DNA of 60,755 bases from Spirulina sp. SIO3F2 (GTDB lineage Bacteria > Cyanobacteriota > Cyanobacteriia > Cyanobacteriales > Spirulinaceae): positions 1 through 60,755 of the forward strand of contig JAAHHN010000010.1 in the NCBI GenBank assembly GCA_010672165.1, read 5' to 3'. Each line of letters begins with the position of its first letter. The first letter of the stretch is position 1. Shown here piece by piece: positions 15,631 through 24,431 of the stretch. The translations under genes were made by a program, and so were the position numbers. The notes under the pieces were generated by a model. That model was not told the origin of the DNA. It searched no databases and worked only from the letters and a program-made list of their open reading frames with translations.

Positions 15631-16980
15631 ATGACCAAAAAAGTAATAGCTGCCTCAATTCGGCGAACCGCTTTAACTCAAAAACAGCGCGATCGCCAGC
15701 GCCAGCCTGACCCAAAATCGACTGCCTATCCAGTTTCCAATCCACCCACTGGCGCAATTATGGATAATGTCACCGCTGCGCCGGAAACTAGCGCGACAGT
15801 GCAAGCCAAACTCACCATTGGTGAGCCGGGGGATAAATATGAGCGAGAAGCGGATGCAATGGCCGCTCAGGTCGTGAGCCAGATCAATCAACCGGGGGGT
15901 TTAGAAGTGGTTGCGCCTAAAGCAGAGGAGCCTGCAAGCCCCACCGTTCAGCGACTCGTTACCGCCAATGGAGGAGGAGCAGCCAACGGTGAATTTGAGA
16001 GCACGCTTAATCAAACCCTTGGGAAGGGTCATCGTTTAGATAGCAACCTACAGGCCAAGTTGGGGACTGCGATGAATGCAGATTTCAGCGGTCTTACGAT
16101 CCACACAGATCAGACCGCCGATGTGATGTGTAAGTCCATTGGAGCGCGGGCGTTTACGACGGGCAGTGATATCTATTTTGGTCAGGGGGAATATCAACCC
16201 AGCACGTCCCAAGGTCAGTTTTTAATTACCCACGAAGCAACCCATTCCATGCAGCAGGGGGCGGCGGATGTGCAATGCAAGCCGATGGTAATTCAGCGCA
16301 CTGGCCTCACGGATGCGAGTGGATTCTTAACAGGACAAAACACTTCAGGCGCAGGGCGCAGTCGTTCGAGTGGAGACCATGCAGCGGCAGATCGGGTTGT
16401 GGGGGGAACCACAAGACCGACAACGAAGGAAGCAGCAGCAGAGGTGAACGGACCAGTACTCGACGAGTTGATGAATTTTCTTCAGGGGCGCTCTGGTCGG
16501 GAGGGCACAGAGCACTTTAACTATACTTTCGAGGATCTTGTTCGATATTCCCAAGGAGAATTCACCAGTGAGAATGCGGAGTTCTTACGACATTGTAAAT
16601 TCTACAAAGATAATTACCAGTCGATGATTTTCATTTATGACAACTTTGTTGATCCTGCGAATGCCCAAAGTGAAGTCAATGTGTCTCACAGTGTACGCCA
16701 AAATATTATGCAGCGGATTACTGCGGAACAGCAGGAGGCAGCGAGTCGGGGTTTAGAAATGGGTTATGGGATTCCGGGTATCTTCGATGAAGCCCAAGCA
16801 GAGATATATAAATTGACCATACAGATGGCAATGCGCATGGATGGTGCTAATGCGAGTCAGGCAGAGACAACACAAGAATATGTAGATGCAAGGACAGGGG
16901 GGAATAAGCCGGAGAAAAAAGGCGTTAGTGGTTTCCGTGCTATAGGGCAAATTATTACAGGCAGTGGCCATGGTGTATAA
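15631..16980 (+). CDS. eCIS-type cargo protein: DUF4157 core plus RGS-like C-terminal domain
   Basis: A 449-residue protein from the ATG at 15631 (a GTG 45 bp upstream is less likely). A basic, disordered N-terminus leads to AKLTIGEPGDKYEREADAMA, the hallmark of cargo carried with extracellular contractile injection systems. Residues about 120-210 form the DUF4157 metallopeptidase-like domain with ITHEATHSMQQ (HExxH). The C-terminal third (about 295-405) follows the RGS fold pattern: FTSENAEFLRHCKFY, an IYDNFVDPA...EVNVSHSVRQNIMQRI block and IFDEAQAEIYKL near the end. In eukaryotes RGS domains accelerate GTP hydrolysis by G-alpha subunits. The cargo role is inferred from the N-terminal signature. 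Confidence 0.72.
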   Translation: MTKKVIAASIRRTALTQKQRDRQRQPDPKSTAYPVSNPPTGAIMDNVTAAPETSATVQAKLTIGEPGDKYEREADAMAAQVVSQINQPGGLEVVAPKAEEPASPTVQRLVTANGGGAANGEFESTLNQTLGKGHRLDSNLQAKLGTAMNADFSGLTIHTDQTADVMCKSIGARAFTTGSDIYFGQGEYQPSTSQGQFLITHEATHSMQQGAADVQCKPMVIQRTGLTDASGFLTGQNTSGAGRSRSSGDHAAADRVVGGTTRPTTKEAAAEVNGPVLDELMNFLQGRSGREGTEHFNYTFEDLVRYSQGEFTSENAEFLRHCKFYKDNYQSMIFIYDNFVDPANAQSEVNVSHSVRQNIMQRITAEQQEAASRGLEMGYGIPGIFDEAQAEIYKLTIQMAMRMDGANASQAETTQEYVDARTGGNKPEKKGVSGFRAIGQIITGSGHGV

Positions 16981-17001
16981 GCTTGAGCAGATTGTTGGGT
17001 T

Positions 17002-17070
17002 CAACGGGGTCTGACGGTGGCGGAATTGATGGCTCAGCTTGAGGCAGACTTGCAGCAGCGCTTTGCTTAA
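17002..17070 (+). pseudogene. Duplicated 3' scrap of ccmS
   Basis: Reads GLTVAELMAQLEADLQQRFA followed by a stop, nearly identical to the C-terminus of the gene at 15121-15552. It has no upstream coding region and is a scar of the tandem duplication that produced the two cargo genes. Confidence 0.85.
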
Positions 17071-17090
17071 AGTCACTCAACAATTTCCCA

Positions 17091-17117
17091 GGCCCTTTAC
17101 TTTTGGTCGTTACAGTG
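17091..17117 (+). promoter_or_regulatory. Shared upstream motif, copy 2
   Basis: GGCCCTTTACTTTTGGTCGT followed by TACAGTG, 34 bp before the ATG of the second cargo gene. Similarity to copy 1 is expected from the duplication. Confidence 0.35.
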
Positions 17118-17150
17118 GAGTAGTGCTCTCTCACTTCAATCGCTGTCATC

Positions 17151-20100
17151 ATGGCTCAAAAAGCAACTACTCCCCTCACTCAACGAAGCACCTCAACTCA
17201 CAAACAGCGCGATCGCCGACGCCAGCCTAACCCTGCCTTGCCCGCCCATCCGGTTTCCAATCCCCCCGTTGGCGCAATTATGGACAATGTTACGGCTGGG
17301 CCAGAAAGCAGCGCGACGGTGCAAGCCAAACTCACCATTGGTGAGCCCGGCGATCAATATGAGCGGGAAGCCGATGCGATGGCTGCCCAAGTGGTGGGCC
17401 AGATCAATCAGCCGGGAGGGTTAGCCGTGGTTGCTCCCCCAACAAAGGAGCCAGAACCGGGAGGACAAACAGTGCAGCGCCTTGTAACCGCTGACGGGGA
17501 TGGGCCGGTCAACCCTGAATTTGAGAGCACATTGCAATCCACTTTGGGGAAGGGTCATAGTCTGGATGACACCCTGAAAACCAAGTTGGGGACTGCGATG
17601 AATGCAGATTTCAGCGGTCTGACGATCCACACGGATCAGACCGCCGATGTGATGTGTAAATCCATTGGGGCACGGGCGTTTACAACCGGGAGTGATGTTT
17701 ATTTCGGCAAGGGTGAATACCAACCCAGCACACCCAAAGGCCAGTTTTTGATTACTCACGAAGCGACCCATTCGATGCAGCAAGGGGCGGCGGATGTGCA
17801 GCGTAAATCCCTCCCCAATTCAGGGGCGATGGTGATTCAACGAGATATCATCACCAGTAAGGGGGCGCCTGTCTATGAAAAAGATGCAATGCTCTTCTTA
17901 AAAAAGAAAGGAATTGCCCCGGACATCGCCGAGAGAGTAGTCAAATCATGTCTCAAGTCTGGGCAGCATACCCTGGGGAACTTATTGGCTTACGCAAGGG
18001 TAGCATCAAGGCCCGTGCCACAGCCCATACAGCAACCCATACAACAGCCACAGCAACCCATACAACAACCCGTCGCACCGCCCCAGCTTCTGAGTGTACA
18101 GCAGGGACTTCAAGATGTAGTTGGTTTGAATAACGTTCCTGAAGATGAGGATCAATCACTCTCGCCAGAATTAGGGCAGAATCTCAATCTGCCCAATATG
18201 GAGGAGATTGGCCAGAATTCCTTCTTTAATCCCAATGAATCTGCGGTGGAGTATGACTTTGGAGTCAATTATGTTGATGAGGAAAATGAGTCTGCCCCCA
18301 GGTTATATGGACCTCAGGAACAATCTCAAGACGAACCTTATGACCAAAAAGTCAAAGGTGCTCTGGACTACGAACCCGGTCCAGAGCAGCCAAATGTCCC
18401 CTACGACAAATTGCCCACAGGCACCATTCAAGATATTCAGAAATACTTGAATGAAGCGGAAAAGGCCAAGGATATGGGTGCAGTTCAACTCGGCTATACC
18501 CCAGAGGTTGTGAAATTTATTGATATGGATAAATTAACGCTTTTAACTGCTGAATCTGATGAAATTCCCATCCTATACCGGGGTTTCCGGTATATGCCCG
18601 AAGCCGCAAAAAAAACAGTATTGGAAGGAGAAACCATATCGGGGAAGGCCCGCAACGACGGCGAGATGGATTTAGCGTCAGCACAGGAGGATTTTAAACA
18701 AATGTACCTGAGCGATGAGAACGACCTAATGCAAGACAAGGAGGAAAAGTTCACGAAGCTACGCAACGCTGTTGGGAGTCACAAAGGGTCTGGGCATAAT
18801 GAAAGTAACTTTGTGGGGACTTCGGCAGATCCAGATTATGTTTTGGGCTGGCTTTCGCCGTCTCCCAGTAAAGAATTTGAGTCTTACTCCATCGCGGTTG
18901 CGATCGTGCCCAAAAAGACGGATCTGTTATTCAGAAGTGTAGATTTGGTGCTCAAGGCTGGGTGCGGCATCACCACAGAGAATGGCATCTGGCGAGATAC
19001 GGAAGATGAATATTTATTCCCTGGTGGGTATTCTTCTGATCAAGTGGTGGGTTATGTCACTCTGAAATATCAGAAACAGAAGTCTGCTCCTGAAGCGGAC
19101 GTCTTTGACAATGATGAATCCTTACAGGAGTTCTATAAGTTCAAGGCAAAGCAAGCGGAGCTGAATAATAAAAACCCCCAAGGAGATAAACAGGGAGATG
19201 AAGATGATCAATATCAATACGCGCTGTATCATTTGTCACGTAAACGTGAGCTAGAGATCCAGCGAGACCAACAGCAGAAAATCGTAAAAAATGGCAATCC
19301 TATGATGCAAGTCTTTGCCAAGAAAAAGGTTCAAGAACTCAATAACCAAATTCAAGAGATTCAGAGCACCCATCTTCAGGATATCCCCCCTGACCTAGAT
19401 AACCATGTTAACGATCTTGCAGTACTGCGGGAGACAGAGGTTAAATTGGCAAAGAAAGTTGCCAAAGGCGTTGGACCGATGGCGACGATTGGGCTCAAGG
19501 CGGAAATTAACCAGCTGAAGGATCGCCTCGGATTACCCAAGGAATTTACAACCATCAGCGAATCTGAGAAAGCGGCCCTGGCAAACAAAAAAGAGCCCAA
19601 GGTCGATAAAAGCCGGTATAAGAGTCGCCAGGATGAAATTTACATCAAGAAAAAGGTTTTGGTTGGTGGCATTCACGAAACCTTATTGATGGAGCACGAG
19701 ACTAGCAAAGATCTAGTGGTCTGGAAGCCAGAGGAGCGATCGAGTATGCGTGCTTCTGAGCAGGGGGGCTCGGGATTGGCTTTCGAGATTCTGGGGGATA
19801 ATTTATCGCCCAAGGCAATCTCAATGGAACTCTATCATCCCGGTCTGCAAGCATGGCAAGCTGGGACAATCCAGCCCTTCCAGGAATCCGATTCTGAAGC
19901 AACCAAAAAACTGCAAAATCGTAATATAGATTTGGAGCTTAACCCCGACCAAGTCGGTCAAATGTTGGCTCACCTGATTGCGGATTGGACAATTGGGAAT
20001 TACGACAATCACCCCGATCAATTTTTGGTCGGTAAAGATGGTTCCATTATTGGCTTAGATAAAGGTCAAGCCTTGAAGTATACCTATGAAGGGACTGAAG

Positions 20101-20483
20101 GCAGTCTACAAGACCGGATCAATAACTTGGCGCTTGAGAAACTCGATGAATCCGCTTTTGTGAAGAATGTGCCTTTCCCTAATGTCGAAACAACTCCCAT
20201 TAATGAAGATTACTATGCAATAACCCGGAAGCTTATTGCTCAAATCAAAAATGGCAGTTTAGAGGTGAATTGGAATGAGCCACACCTCTTGAATGCCCTC
20301 GACTTTGCCACTCAGCTGAATGCGAATAAGGTGCAAGAGCATTTTGAAGGCCTCGCTAATGAGAAATTTGACGGGCATCAAGATCAGCTTTACGACGCGA
20401 TCGCGAAGCGAGCCAATCAAATCAAAGCTCAACTGAAGCAAACCTTGGGCTCTGACAAAGTCCCGGTCAGTTTTGATAACTAA
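17151..20483 (+). CDS. eCIS-type cargo: DUF4157 core, ADP-ribosyltransferase-like and kinase-like domains
   Basis: An 1110-residue protein. Residues 1-215 repeat the cargo signature and DUF4157 core of the upstream gene, with HEATH at 203-207. A Pro/Gln repeat linker (PIQQPIQQPQ, 290-312) follows. Residues about 450-645 fit an R-S-E ADP-ribosyltransferase: Arg477 in ILYRGF, the GTS step at 556-558 in SNFVGTSAD, and E618-x-E620 just before YLFPGG. A coiled region (680-800) leads to a domain (about 825-1060) with Lys859 in VVWKPE, a catalytic-loop-like GNYDNHPDQ (949-957) and metal-binding-like Asp970 in GLDKGQ, resembling PI3/4-kinase or HipA-like kinases. Activities are inferred. Confidence 0.72.
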   Translation: MAQKATTPLTQRSTSTHKQRDRRRQPNPALPAHPVSNPPVGAIMDNVTAGPESSATVQAKLTIGEPGDQYEREADAMAAQVVGQINQPGGLAVVAPPTKEPEPGGQTVQRLVTADGDGPVNPEFESTLQSTLGKGHSLDDTLKTKLGTAMNADFSGLTIHTDQTADVMCKSIGARAFTTGSDVYFGKGEYQPSTPKGQFLITHEATHSMQQGAADVQRKSLPNSGAMVIQRDIITSKGAPVYEKDAMLFLKKKGIAPDIAERVVKSCLKSGQHTLGNLLAYARVASRPVPQPIQQPIQQPQQPIQQPVAPPQLLSVQQGLQDVVGLNNVPEDEDQSLSPELGQNLNLPNMEEIGQNSFFNPNESAVEYDFGVNYVDEENESAPRLYGPQEQSQDEPYDQKVKGALDYEPGPEQPNVPYDKLPTGTIQDIQKYLNEAEKAKDMGAVQLGYTPEVVKFIDMDKLTLLTAESDEIPILYRGFRYMPEAAKKTVLEGETISGKARNDGEMDLASAQEDFKQMYLSDENDLMQDKEEKFTKLRNAVGSHKGSGHNESNFVGTSADPDYVLGWLSPSPSKEFESYSIAVAIVPKKTDLLFRSVDLVLKAGCGITTENGIWRDTEDEYLFPGGYSSDQVVGYVTLKYQKQKSAPEADVFDNDESLQEFYKFKAKQAELNNKNPQGDKQGDEDDQYQYALYHLSRKRELEIQRDQQQKIVKNGNPMMQVFAKKKVQELNNQIQEIQSTHLQDIPPDLDNHVNDLAVLRETEVKLAKKVAKGVGPMATIGLKAEINQLKDRLGLPKEFTTISESEKAALANKKEPKVDKSRYKSRQDEIYIKKKVLVGGIHETLLMEHETSKDLVVWKPEERSSMRASEQGGSGLAFEILGDNLSPKAISMELYHPGLQAWQAGTIQPFQESDSEATKKLQNRNIDLELNPDQVGQMLAHLIADWTIGNYDNHPDQFLVGKDGSIIGLDKGQALKYTYEGTEGSLQDRINNLALEKLDESAFVKNVPFPNVETTPINEDYYAITRKLIAQIKNGSLEVNWNEPHLLNALDFATQLNANKVQEHFEGLANEKFDGHQDQLYDAIAKRANQIKAQLKQTLGSDKVPVSFDN

Positions 20484-20724
20484 CCCATATCTGGTGCATC
20501 AAAGAGGGGGATAACTTGACGGTCGAGTGGTCGGTCTTGCCCCCCTCGAATGATGCTCATCCCCATCTCATATAACATTGTGAGAATCAGATGGGACTTT
20601 GCAGATGCGTTACAGTCAGCGTTTGCTCCGTCTCGCTATCCCAAACCTACGATTGGATTGCAATCGTATCCAGACGCTTAGTTAGGGAAGCAATTGTTGT
20701 CCTGCGCCTCCTCAATACAGCTAG

Positions 20725-20746
20725 TGTTAACTCATGACACGCCCTA
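20725..20746. mobile_element. Right-end remnant of the MITE-like element
   Basis: TGTTAACTCATGACACGCCC followed by TA, close to the right terminus of the full copies at 24113 and 24293. No left end was found upstream. Confidence 0.5.
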
Positions 20747-20769
20747 AATTGTATTTCTGATGTATTTCT

Positions 20770-20796
20770 GAGATCTTTACTTTTTGGCCATACAGT
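20770..20796 (+). promoter_or_regulatory. Shared upstream motif, copy 3 (before AAA+ gene)
   Basis: GAGATCTTTACTTTTTGGCC followed by ATACAGT, 52 bp before the ATPase ATG. It lies outside the duplicated segment yet resembles the motif upstream of the first cargo gene, which suggests either common regulation or another duplicated fragment. Confidence 0.4.
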
Positions 20797-20848
20797 TCAA
20801 AGCGATCCGGTTGGCTTAGAATCACCCACTCCTCAGTATTACGTCCCC

Positions 20849-22777
20849 ATGTCCAGCTTCCCCAACATCCCCGCCATCTCCCAATCTCGCCAACCCCTTT
20901 ACAACGCGATCGCTTGGGTACATGCCGTTCTCACCCATCACCTTGACGCTCATGAGGGTGAAGCCCCTGCGGCTACTCCGCCCCCTTGCCCTAGCCTGGA
21001 GCACCTCAGCCAGCATCTAGGTCTTTCTCCCTTTGAAGCCAAAATTGTGCTGCTCTGTGCCGCGATGGAGCTGGAGCCAAGCTGTGCGGCGCTCTGTGCC
21101 CAGATCGCCCGCAATCCCCAAAAACCCTACCCCACCTTGGGGCTAGCCCTACAAGTTTTTGCCGATGCTGACTGGGATATCCTGGCAGTCCATCGTCCGC
21201 TTTGGACTTGGAAACTCCTGCAAGTCGAAGAGCATCCCAACCCTACCCAAGCTCGTATTGCCCTAGAGCATCGCATTTTGACCTATCTCTTGGACGTGCA
21301 GTCCCTAGACCCCAAACTCCAAGCCTGGATGCAGCCTTTGGGCGGTGGTCTGGCGGATCTTGCCCCCTCGCAAGTTCAAATTGTTCAGCGTGTTGTGAAC
21401 ACCTGGCAATCTGGCAAGCTTGCCCTTGTGCAACTCTGTGGCTCAGATGAGCTAGCGAAACAGGCGATCGCTCAAATTATTGCCCAGAGTTTGGGGTTGC
21501 AAATTTATCGACTGCAAGCCAGTACGCTCCCGCTGACGATACCTGAGCTGGTAGATCTTAAGCAACGTTGGCATCGAGAAGCAATCCTGAGCCAAGCCAT
21601 TTTGTTTATTGACTCCGATCGCAACCCGGCGTCAAGCTCTGGGCAGATTGAGCCTCTCACCCTCTGGACAACTGACCTCAATGTGCCCTTGATCTTAAGT
21701 AGCTCAGAACGTTTTGCGGTCAGACAGCGCACAACGCTCACCTACGATGTGGCCAGCCTCACCCATCTGGAAAAACGTACAATTTGGCAGCAGAATCTCG
21801 GCGATCGCGCCGCCGAACTTAACGGTCAACTGGAGCCGATCATCGCCCAATTCAATCTCAATAGTCATATGATCCAAGCGGCTTGTGCCGCTACCCAAAA
21901 GATCCCCTTAGAGACCCTGCCAGAAACTCTCTGGGACTATTGCCGGAGTCAAGCCCGTCCCCAACTGGAGCACCTGGCCCAACGCATTGATTGCCGTGCG
22001 AGTTGGAATGACTTGATTTTGCCCTCGCGAGAGAAAGCCGTTTTACATGCGATCGCCACCCAGGTGAAGCGGCGAGCGACGGTGTATGAAGCCTGGGGGT
22101 TCTCCCAGAAAAGCTCACGGGGTTTAGGGATTAGTGCCCTCTTCGCTGGCCCCAGTGGTACCGGTAAAACGATGGCTGCTGAAGTTCTGGCGCAGGAATT
22201 CAACCTGGATCTCTATCGTATCGATCTCAGTGCCGTGAGCAGTAAATATATCGGTGAAACGGAGAAGAATCTGCGGCAGATTTTTGATGCGGCGGAATCG
22301 GGTGGTGCAGTATTGCTTTTTGACGAAGCCGATGCACTTTTTGGTAAGCGGACTCAGGTTGCCAGCAGCCACGATCGCCATGCCAACTTAGAGGTGAGCT
22401 ATCTGCTCCAACGGATGGAAGCCTATCAAGGCCTAGCAATTTTAACCACAAACCTCAAGGAATCCCTGGATCAAGCCTTTATCCGTCGGCTCCGGTTTAT
22501 CTTGAATTTCCCCTACCCACAAGCAGCAGCTCGGGCAGAGATTTGGTCCCGCATCTTCCCCACCCAAACTCCAACGCAAAATCTCGATTACGAACGCTTA
22601 GGTCAACTGGATATGGCGGGGGGGAATATCCGCTCCATTGCCCTGAATGCCGCCTTTATCGCGGCCGATGCCCAACACCCCATTACCATGCAACATATTT
22701 TGCAAGCCGCCCAGGCGGAATGTACCAAGATTGGGCGCTCTCTAACCAATAACGAAATTCGGTATTGGTTTGAGTAA
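20849..22777 (+). CDS. eCIS-associated type AAA+ ATPase, copy 1
   Basis: A 642-residue ATPase. The first ~400 residues form a helical region with CPSLEHLSQHLGLSPFEAKIVLLCAAMELEP, characteristic of the ATPases encoded with phage-tail-like contractile injection systems. The C-terminal AAA+ module has Walker A GPSGTGKT (about 434-441), Walker B LLFDEADALFG (about 488-498), sensor 1 ILTTNLK and arginine-finger-type IRRLRF. Such ATPases are thought to act in assembly or disassembly of the particle. A close paralogue of equal length lies inverted at 24432. It directly follows the cargo genes on the same strand. Confidence 0.85.
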   Translation: MSSFPNIPAISQSRQPLYNAIAWVHAVLTHHLDAHEGEAPAATPPPCPSLEHLSQHLGLSPFEAKIVLLCAAMELEPSCAALCAQIARNPQKPYPTLGLALQVFADADWDILAVHRPLWTWKLLQVEEHPNPTQARIALEHRILTYLLDVQSLDPKLQAWMQPLGGGLADLAPSQVQIVQRVVNTWQSGKLALVQLCGSDELAKQAIAQIIAQSLGLQIYRLQASTLPLTIPELVDLKQRWHREAILSQAILFIDSDRNPASSSGQIEPLTLWTTDLNVPLILSSSERFAVRQRTTLTYDVASLTHLEKRTIWQQNLGDRAAELNGQLEPIIAQFNLNSHMIQAACAATQKIPLETLPETLWDYCRSQARPQLEHLAQRIDCRASWNDLILPSREKAVLHAIATQVKRRATVYEAWGFSQKSSRGLGISALFAGPSGTGKTMAAEVLAQEFNLDLYRIDLSAVSSKYIGETEKNLRQIFDAAESGGAVLLFDEADALFGKRTQVASSHDRHANLEVSYLLQRMEAYQGLAILTTNLKESLDQAFIRRLRFILNFPYPQAAARAEIWSRIFPTQTPTQNLDYERLGQLDMAGGNIRSIALNAAFIAADAQHPITMQHILQAAQAECTKIGRSLTNNEIRYWFE

Positions 22778-22788
22778 GCAATGGTCAT

Positions 22789-22806
22789 CTGTAACTCACG
22801 TTACAG
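22789..22806. other. Short hairpin between the AAA+ gene and purT
   Basis: CTGTAAC/GTTACAG with a TCAC loop, 12 bp after the ATPase stop. It lacks a T tract, so a terminator role is doubtful. Confidence 0.35.
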
Positions 22807-22851
22807 AACCCAGCCACCCGCAATACCCGTGCGATAATCAGCGATATACGT

Positions 22852-24087
22852 GTGAGTAAAGAGCTGACCATGAGTGATGCCCCTTCAACTTCAACCCTTC
22901 AATGGGGGACGCCGCTGCAACCCCAAGGCAAACGTCTGCTGCTCCTGGGTTCAGGGGAACTGGGGCGTGAAGTGACCCTGGAAGCGATGCGGCTCGGTAT
23001 TGAGGTGATTGCGGCGGATGCCTATGCCCATGCGCCTGCTATGCAGATTGCCCATCGCAGCCATGTGATTGATATGTTTGATGGGGCACAGTTGCGATCG
23101 CTGGTGTTGGCTGAAAAACCGGATTGGATTGTGCCAGAGATTGAGGCGATCGCAACTGATACACTCCAAGCGTTAGAAACGGAAGGCTGGCGGGTGATTC
23201 CTACAGCCCGCGCCACCCAACTGACCATGAACCGCGAAGGCATCCGTCGTCTGGCGGCCGAGGAGTTGGGTTTGAAAACCTCGCCCTATCGCTTTGCCCA
23301 CACCAAAGCAGAATATGAAGCGGCGATCGCGGAACTAGGCTTGCCTTGTGTGGTGAAGCCGATCATGAGTTCATCGGGCAAGGGCCAAACCATGGTGCGG
23401 TCAGACTACCAGATTCAGCAGGCTTGGGACTATGCTCAAGCGGGAGGGCGCAAGCAGGGCACAAGTGTAATTGTGGAGGGCTTTGTGGCCTTTGACACTG
23501 AGATTACGCTACTGACCGTACGCGCGGTGGATGGGACGTTCTTTTGTCCTCCCATCGGTCATGTTCAGGTCGATGGGGACTATCGAGAGTCTTGGCAGCC
23601 TTGTAATCTCTCCACCCAGACCCGTCAAAAGTGTGAGACGATCGCAGGCAAGATTACCGATGCCTTGGGGGGCTGGGGCATTTTTGGTGTGGAGCTATTT
23701 ATTGAAGGCGATCCAGCGGGTGAGCAAACCGTGTATTTCAGTGAGGTGAGTCCCCGACCCCACGATACAGGCATGGTAACGATGATCAGCCAAATCTGCT
23801 CGGAGTTTGAGTTGCATGCACGGGCAATTCTCGGTTTGCCCATTGGTGAGATTCAACTGATTGGGCCGGGAGCCTCCGCCGTAATTTTGGCAGAAGGGGT
23901 GAGTGACACACCCACATTTACCGGCATGGCAGAAGCGTTGCAAGTGCCCACTAGCAAACTTCGACTGTTTGGCAAGCCCACCTGTCGGCCGAAACGGCGG
24001 ATGGGGGTGGCGTTGGCGTTGGGAACGACAACAGATGAGGCACGGCAGCGGGCCCATGCTTGTGCAGAACGGGTTAAAGTGCATTAG
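22852..24087 (+). CDS. purT: Formate-dependent phosphoribosylglycinamide formyltransferase (PurT)
   Basis: ATP-grasp enzyme of purine synthesis that formylates GAR using formate and ATP. Landmarks of the 411-residue protein are [49 protein letters not shown], the ATP-binding [13 protein letters not shown] and [16 protein letters not shown]. The start may be GTG at 22852 or ATG at 22870. Other than proximity there is no evident link to the injection-system genes that flank it. Two MITE-like elements lie just downstream. Confidence 0.95.
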   Translation: MSKELTMSDAPSTSTLQWGTPLQPQGKRLLLLGSGELGREVTLEAMRLGIEVIAADAYAHAPAMQIAHRSHVIDMFDGAQLRSLVLAEKPDWIVPEIEAIATDTLQALETEGWRVIPTARATQLTMNREGIRRLAAEELGLKTSPYRFAHTKAEYEAAIAELGLPCVVKPIMSSSGKGQTMVRSDYQIQQAWDYAQAGGRKQGTSVIVEGFVAFDTEITLLTVRAVDGTFFCPPIGHVQVDGDYRESWQPCNLSTQTRQKCETIAGKITDALGGWGIFGVELFIEGDPAGEQTVYFSEVSPRPHDTGMVTMISQICSEFELHARAILGLPIGEIQLIGPGASAVILAEGVSDTPTFTGMAEALQVPTSKLRLFGKPTCRPKRRMGVALALGTTTDEARQRAHACAERVKVH

Positions 24088-24112
24088 GCATTTGAAGCTT
24101 TGGGACTTGAGC

Positions 24113-24241
24113 TAGGGGCTGTCGTCAGTTAGAGCTCAATCTCTTGCTGTGACTGACTTACAGCCCCGATTCTGTTTTTGGGGTCGGGCGCTCTATCGCT
24201 TGGCCCATAAGGCGTCTGGTTTTAACTGATGACACGTCCTA
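24113..24241. mobile_element. MITE-like element, copy 1
   Basis: About 129 bp beginning TAGGGGCTGTCGTCAGTTAG and ending AACTGATGACACGTCCTA. The ends are imperfect inverted repeats of about 20 bp. No coding capacity. It shares internal blocks (CTTACAGCCCC, GGTCGGGCG) with the copies at 24293 and 58256. TA at both ends could be the target duplication. Confidence 0.8.
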
Positions 24242-24273
24242 ATCCACATAGATGACACGTCCTAATCCACATA
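24228..24273. repeat. 23-bp tandem direct repeat
   Basis: GATGACACGTCCTAATCCAC plus ATA occurs twice in tandem (24228-24250, 24251-24273). The first copy includes the right end of MITE copy 1. Confidence 0.9.
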
Positions 24274-24292
24274 ACCGATCAATAATCCAAGC

Positions 24293-24422
24293 TAGGGGCT
24301 GTCGTCAGTTAGATTTCAAACTCTTGCTGCAACTAACTTACAGCCCCTTTTCCTGTTTCTAAGGTCGGGCGTTCTACCCCTTGTACCGTTAGGCTTCTGG
24401 TGTTAACTGACGACACGCCCTA
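24293..24422. mobile_element. MITE-like element, copy 2
   Basis: About 130 bp in direct orientation to copy 1, beginning TAGGGGCTGTCGTCAGTTAG and ending TTAACTGACGACACGCCCTA. The left end and the complement of the right end agree at most positions. It sits between the convergent purT and AAA+ genes. Confidence 0.82.
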
Positions 24423-24431
24423 AATCACAGT

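Larger units (their letters stand above)
15484..17830 (+). repeat. Tandem duplication: ccmS 3' end plus 5' half of cargo gene
   Basis: The segment starting CAACTGGGTCTGAC at 15484 recurs as CAACGGGGTCTGAC at 17002. Homology runs through the last codons of ccmS, its stop, the upstream region containing TTCAATCGCTGTCAT and the first ~225 codons of the cargo gene (to about 16290 and 17830). Beyond that the two cargo genes diverge completely. Confidence 0.85.
20484..20848. other. Intergenic region with a MITE end remnant
   Basis: No gene seen. A G/C-rich imperfect inverted repeat (GAGGGGG...CCCCCCTC, about 20503-20546) may terminate the cargo gene. Bases 20725-20746 match the right end of the MITE-like elements at 24 kb. 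A block related to the motifs upstream of the cargo genes follows. Confidence 0.5.

Noticed and set aside
18018-18075. CCCATACAGCAA-type short repeats
   Set aside because: They encode the Pro/Gln linker of the cargo protein (PIQQP units) and are not an independent DNA repeat.
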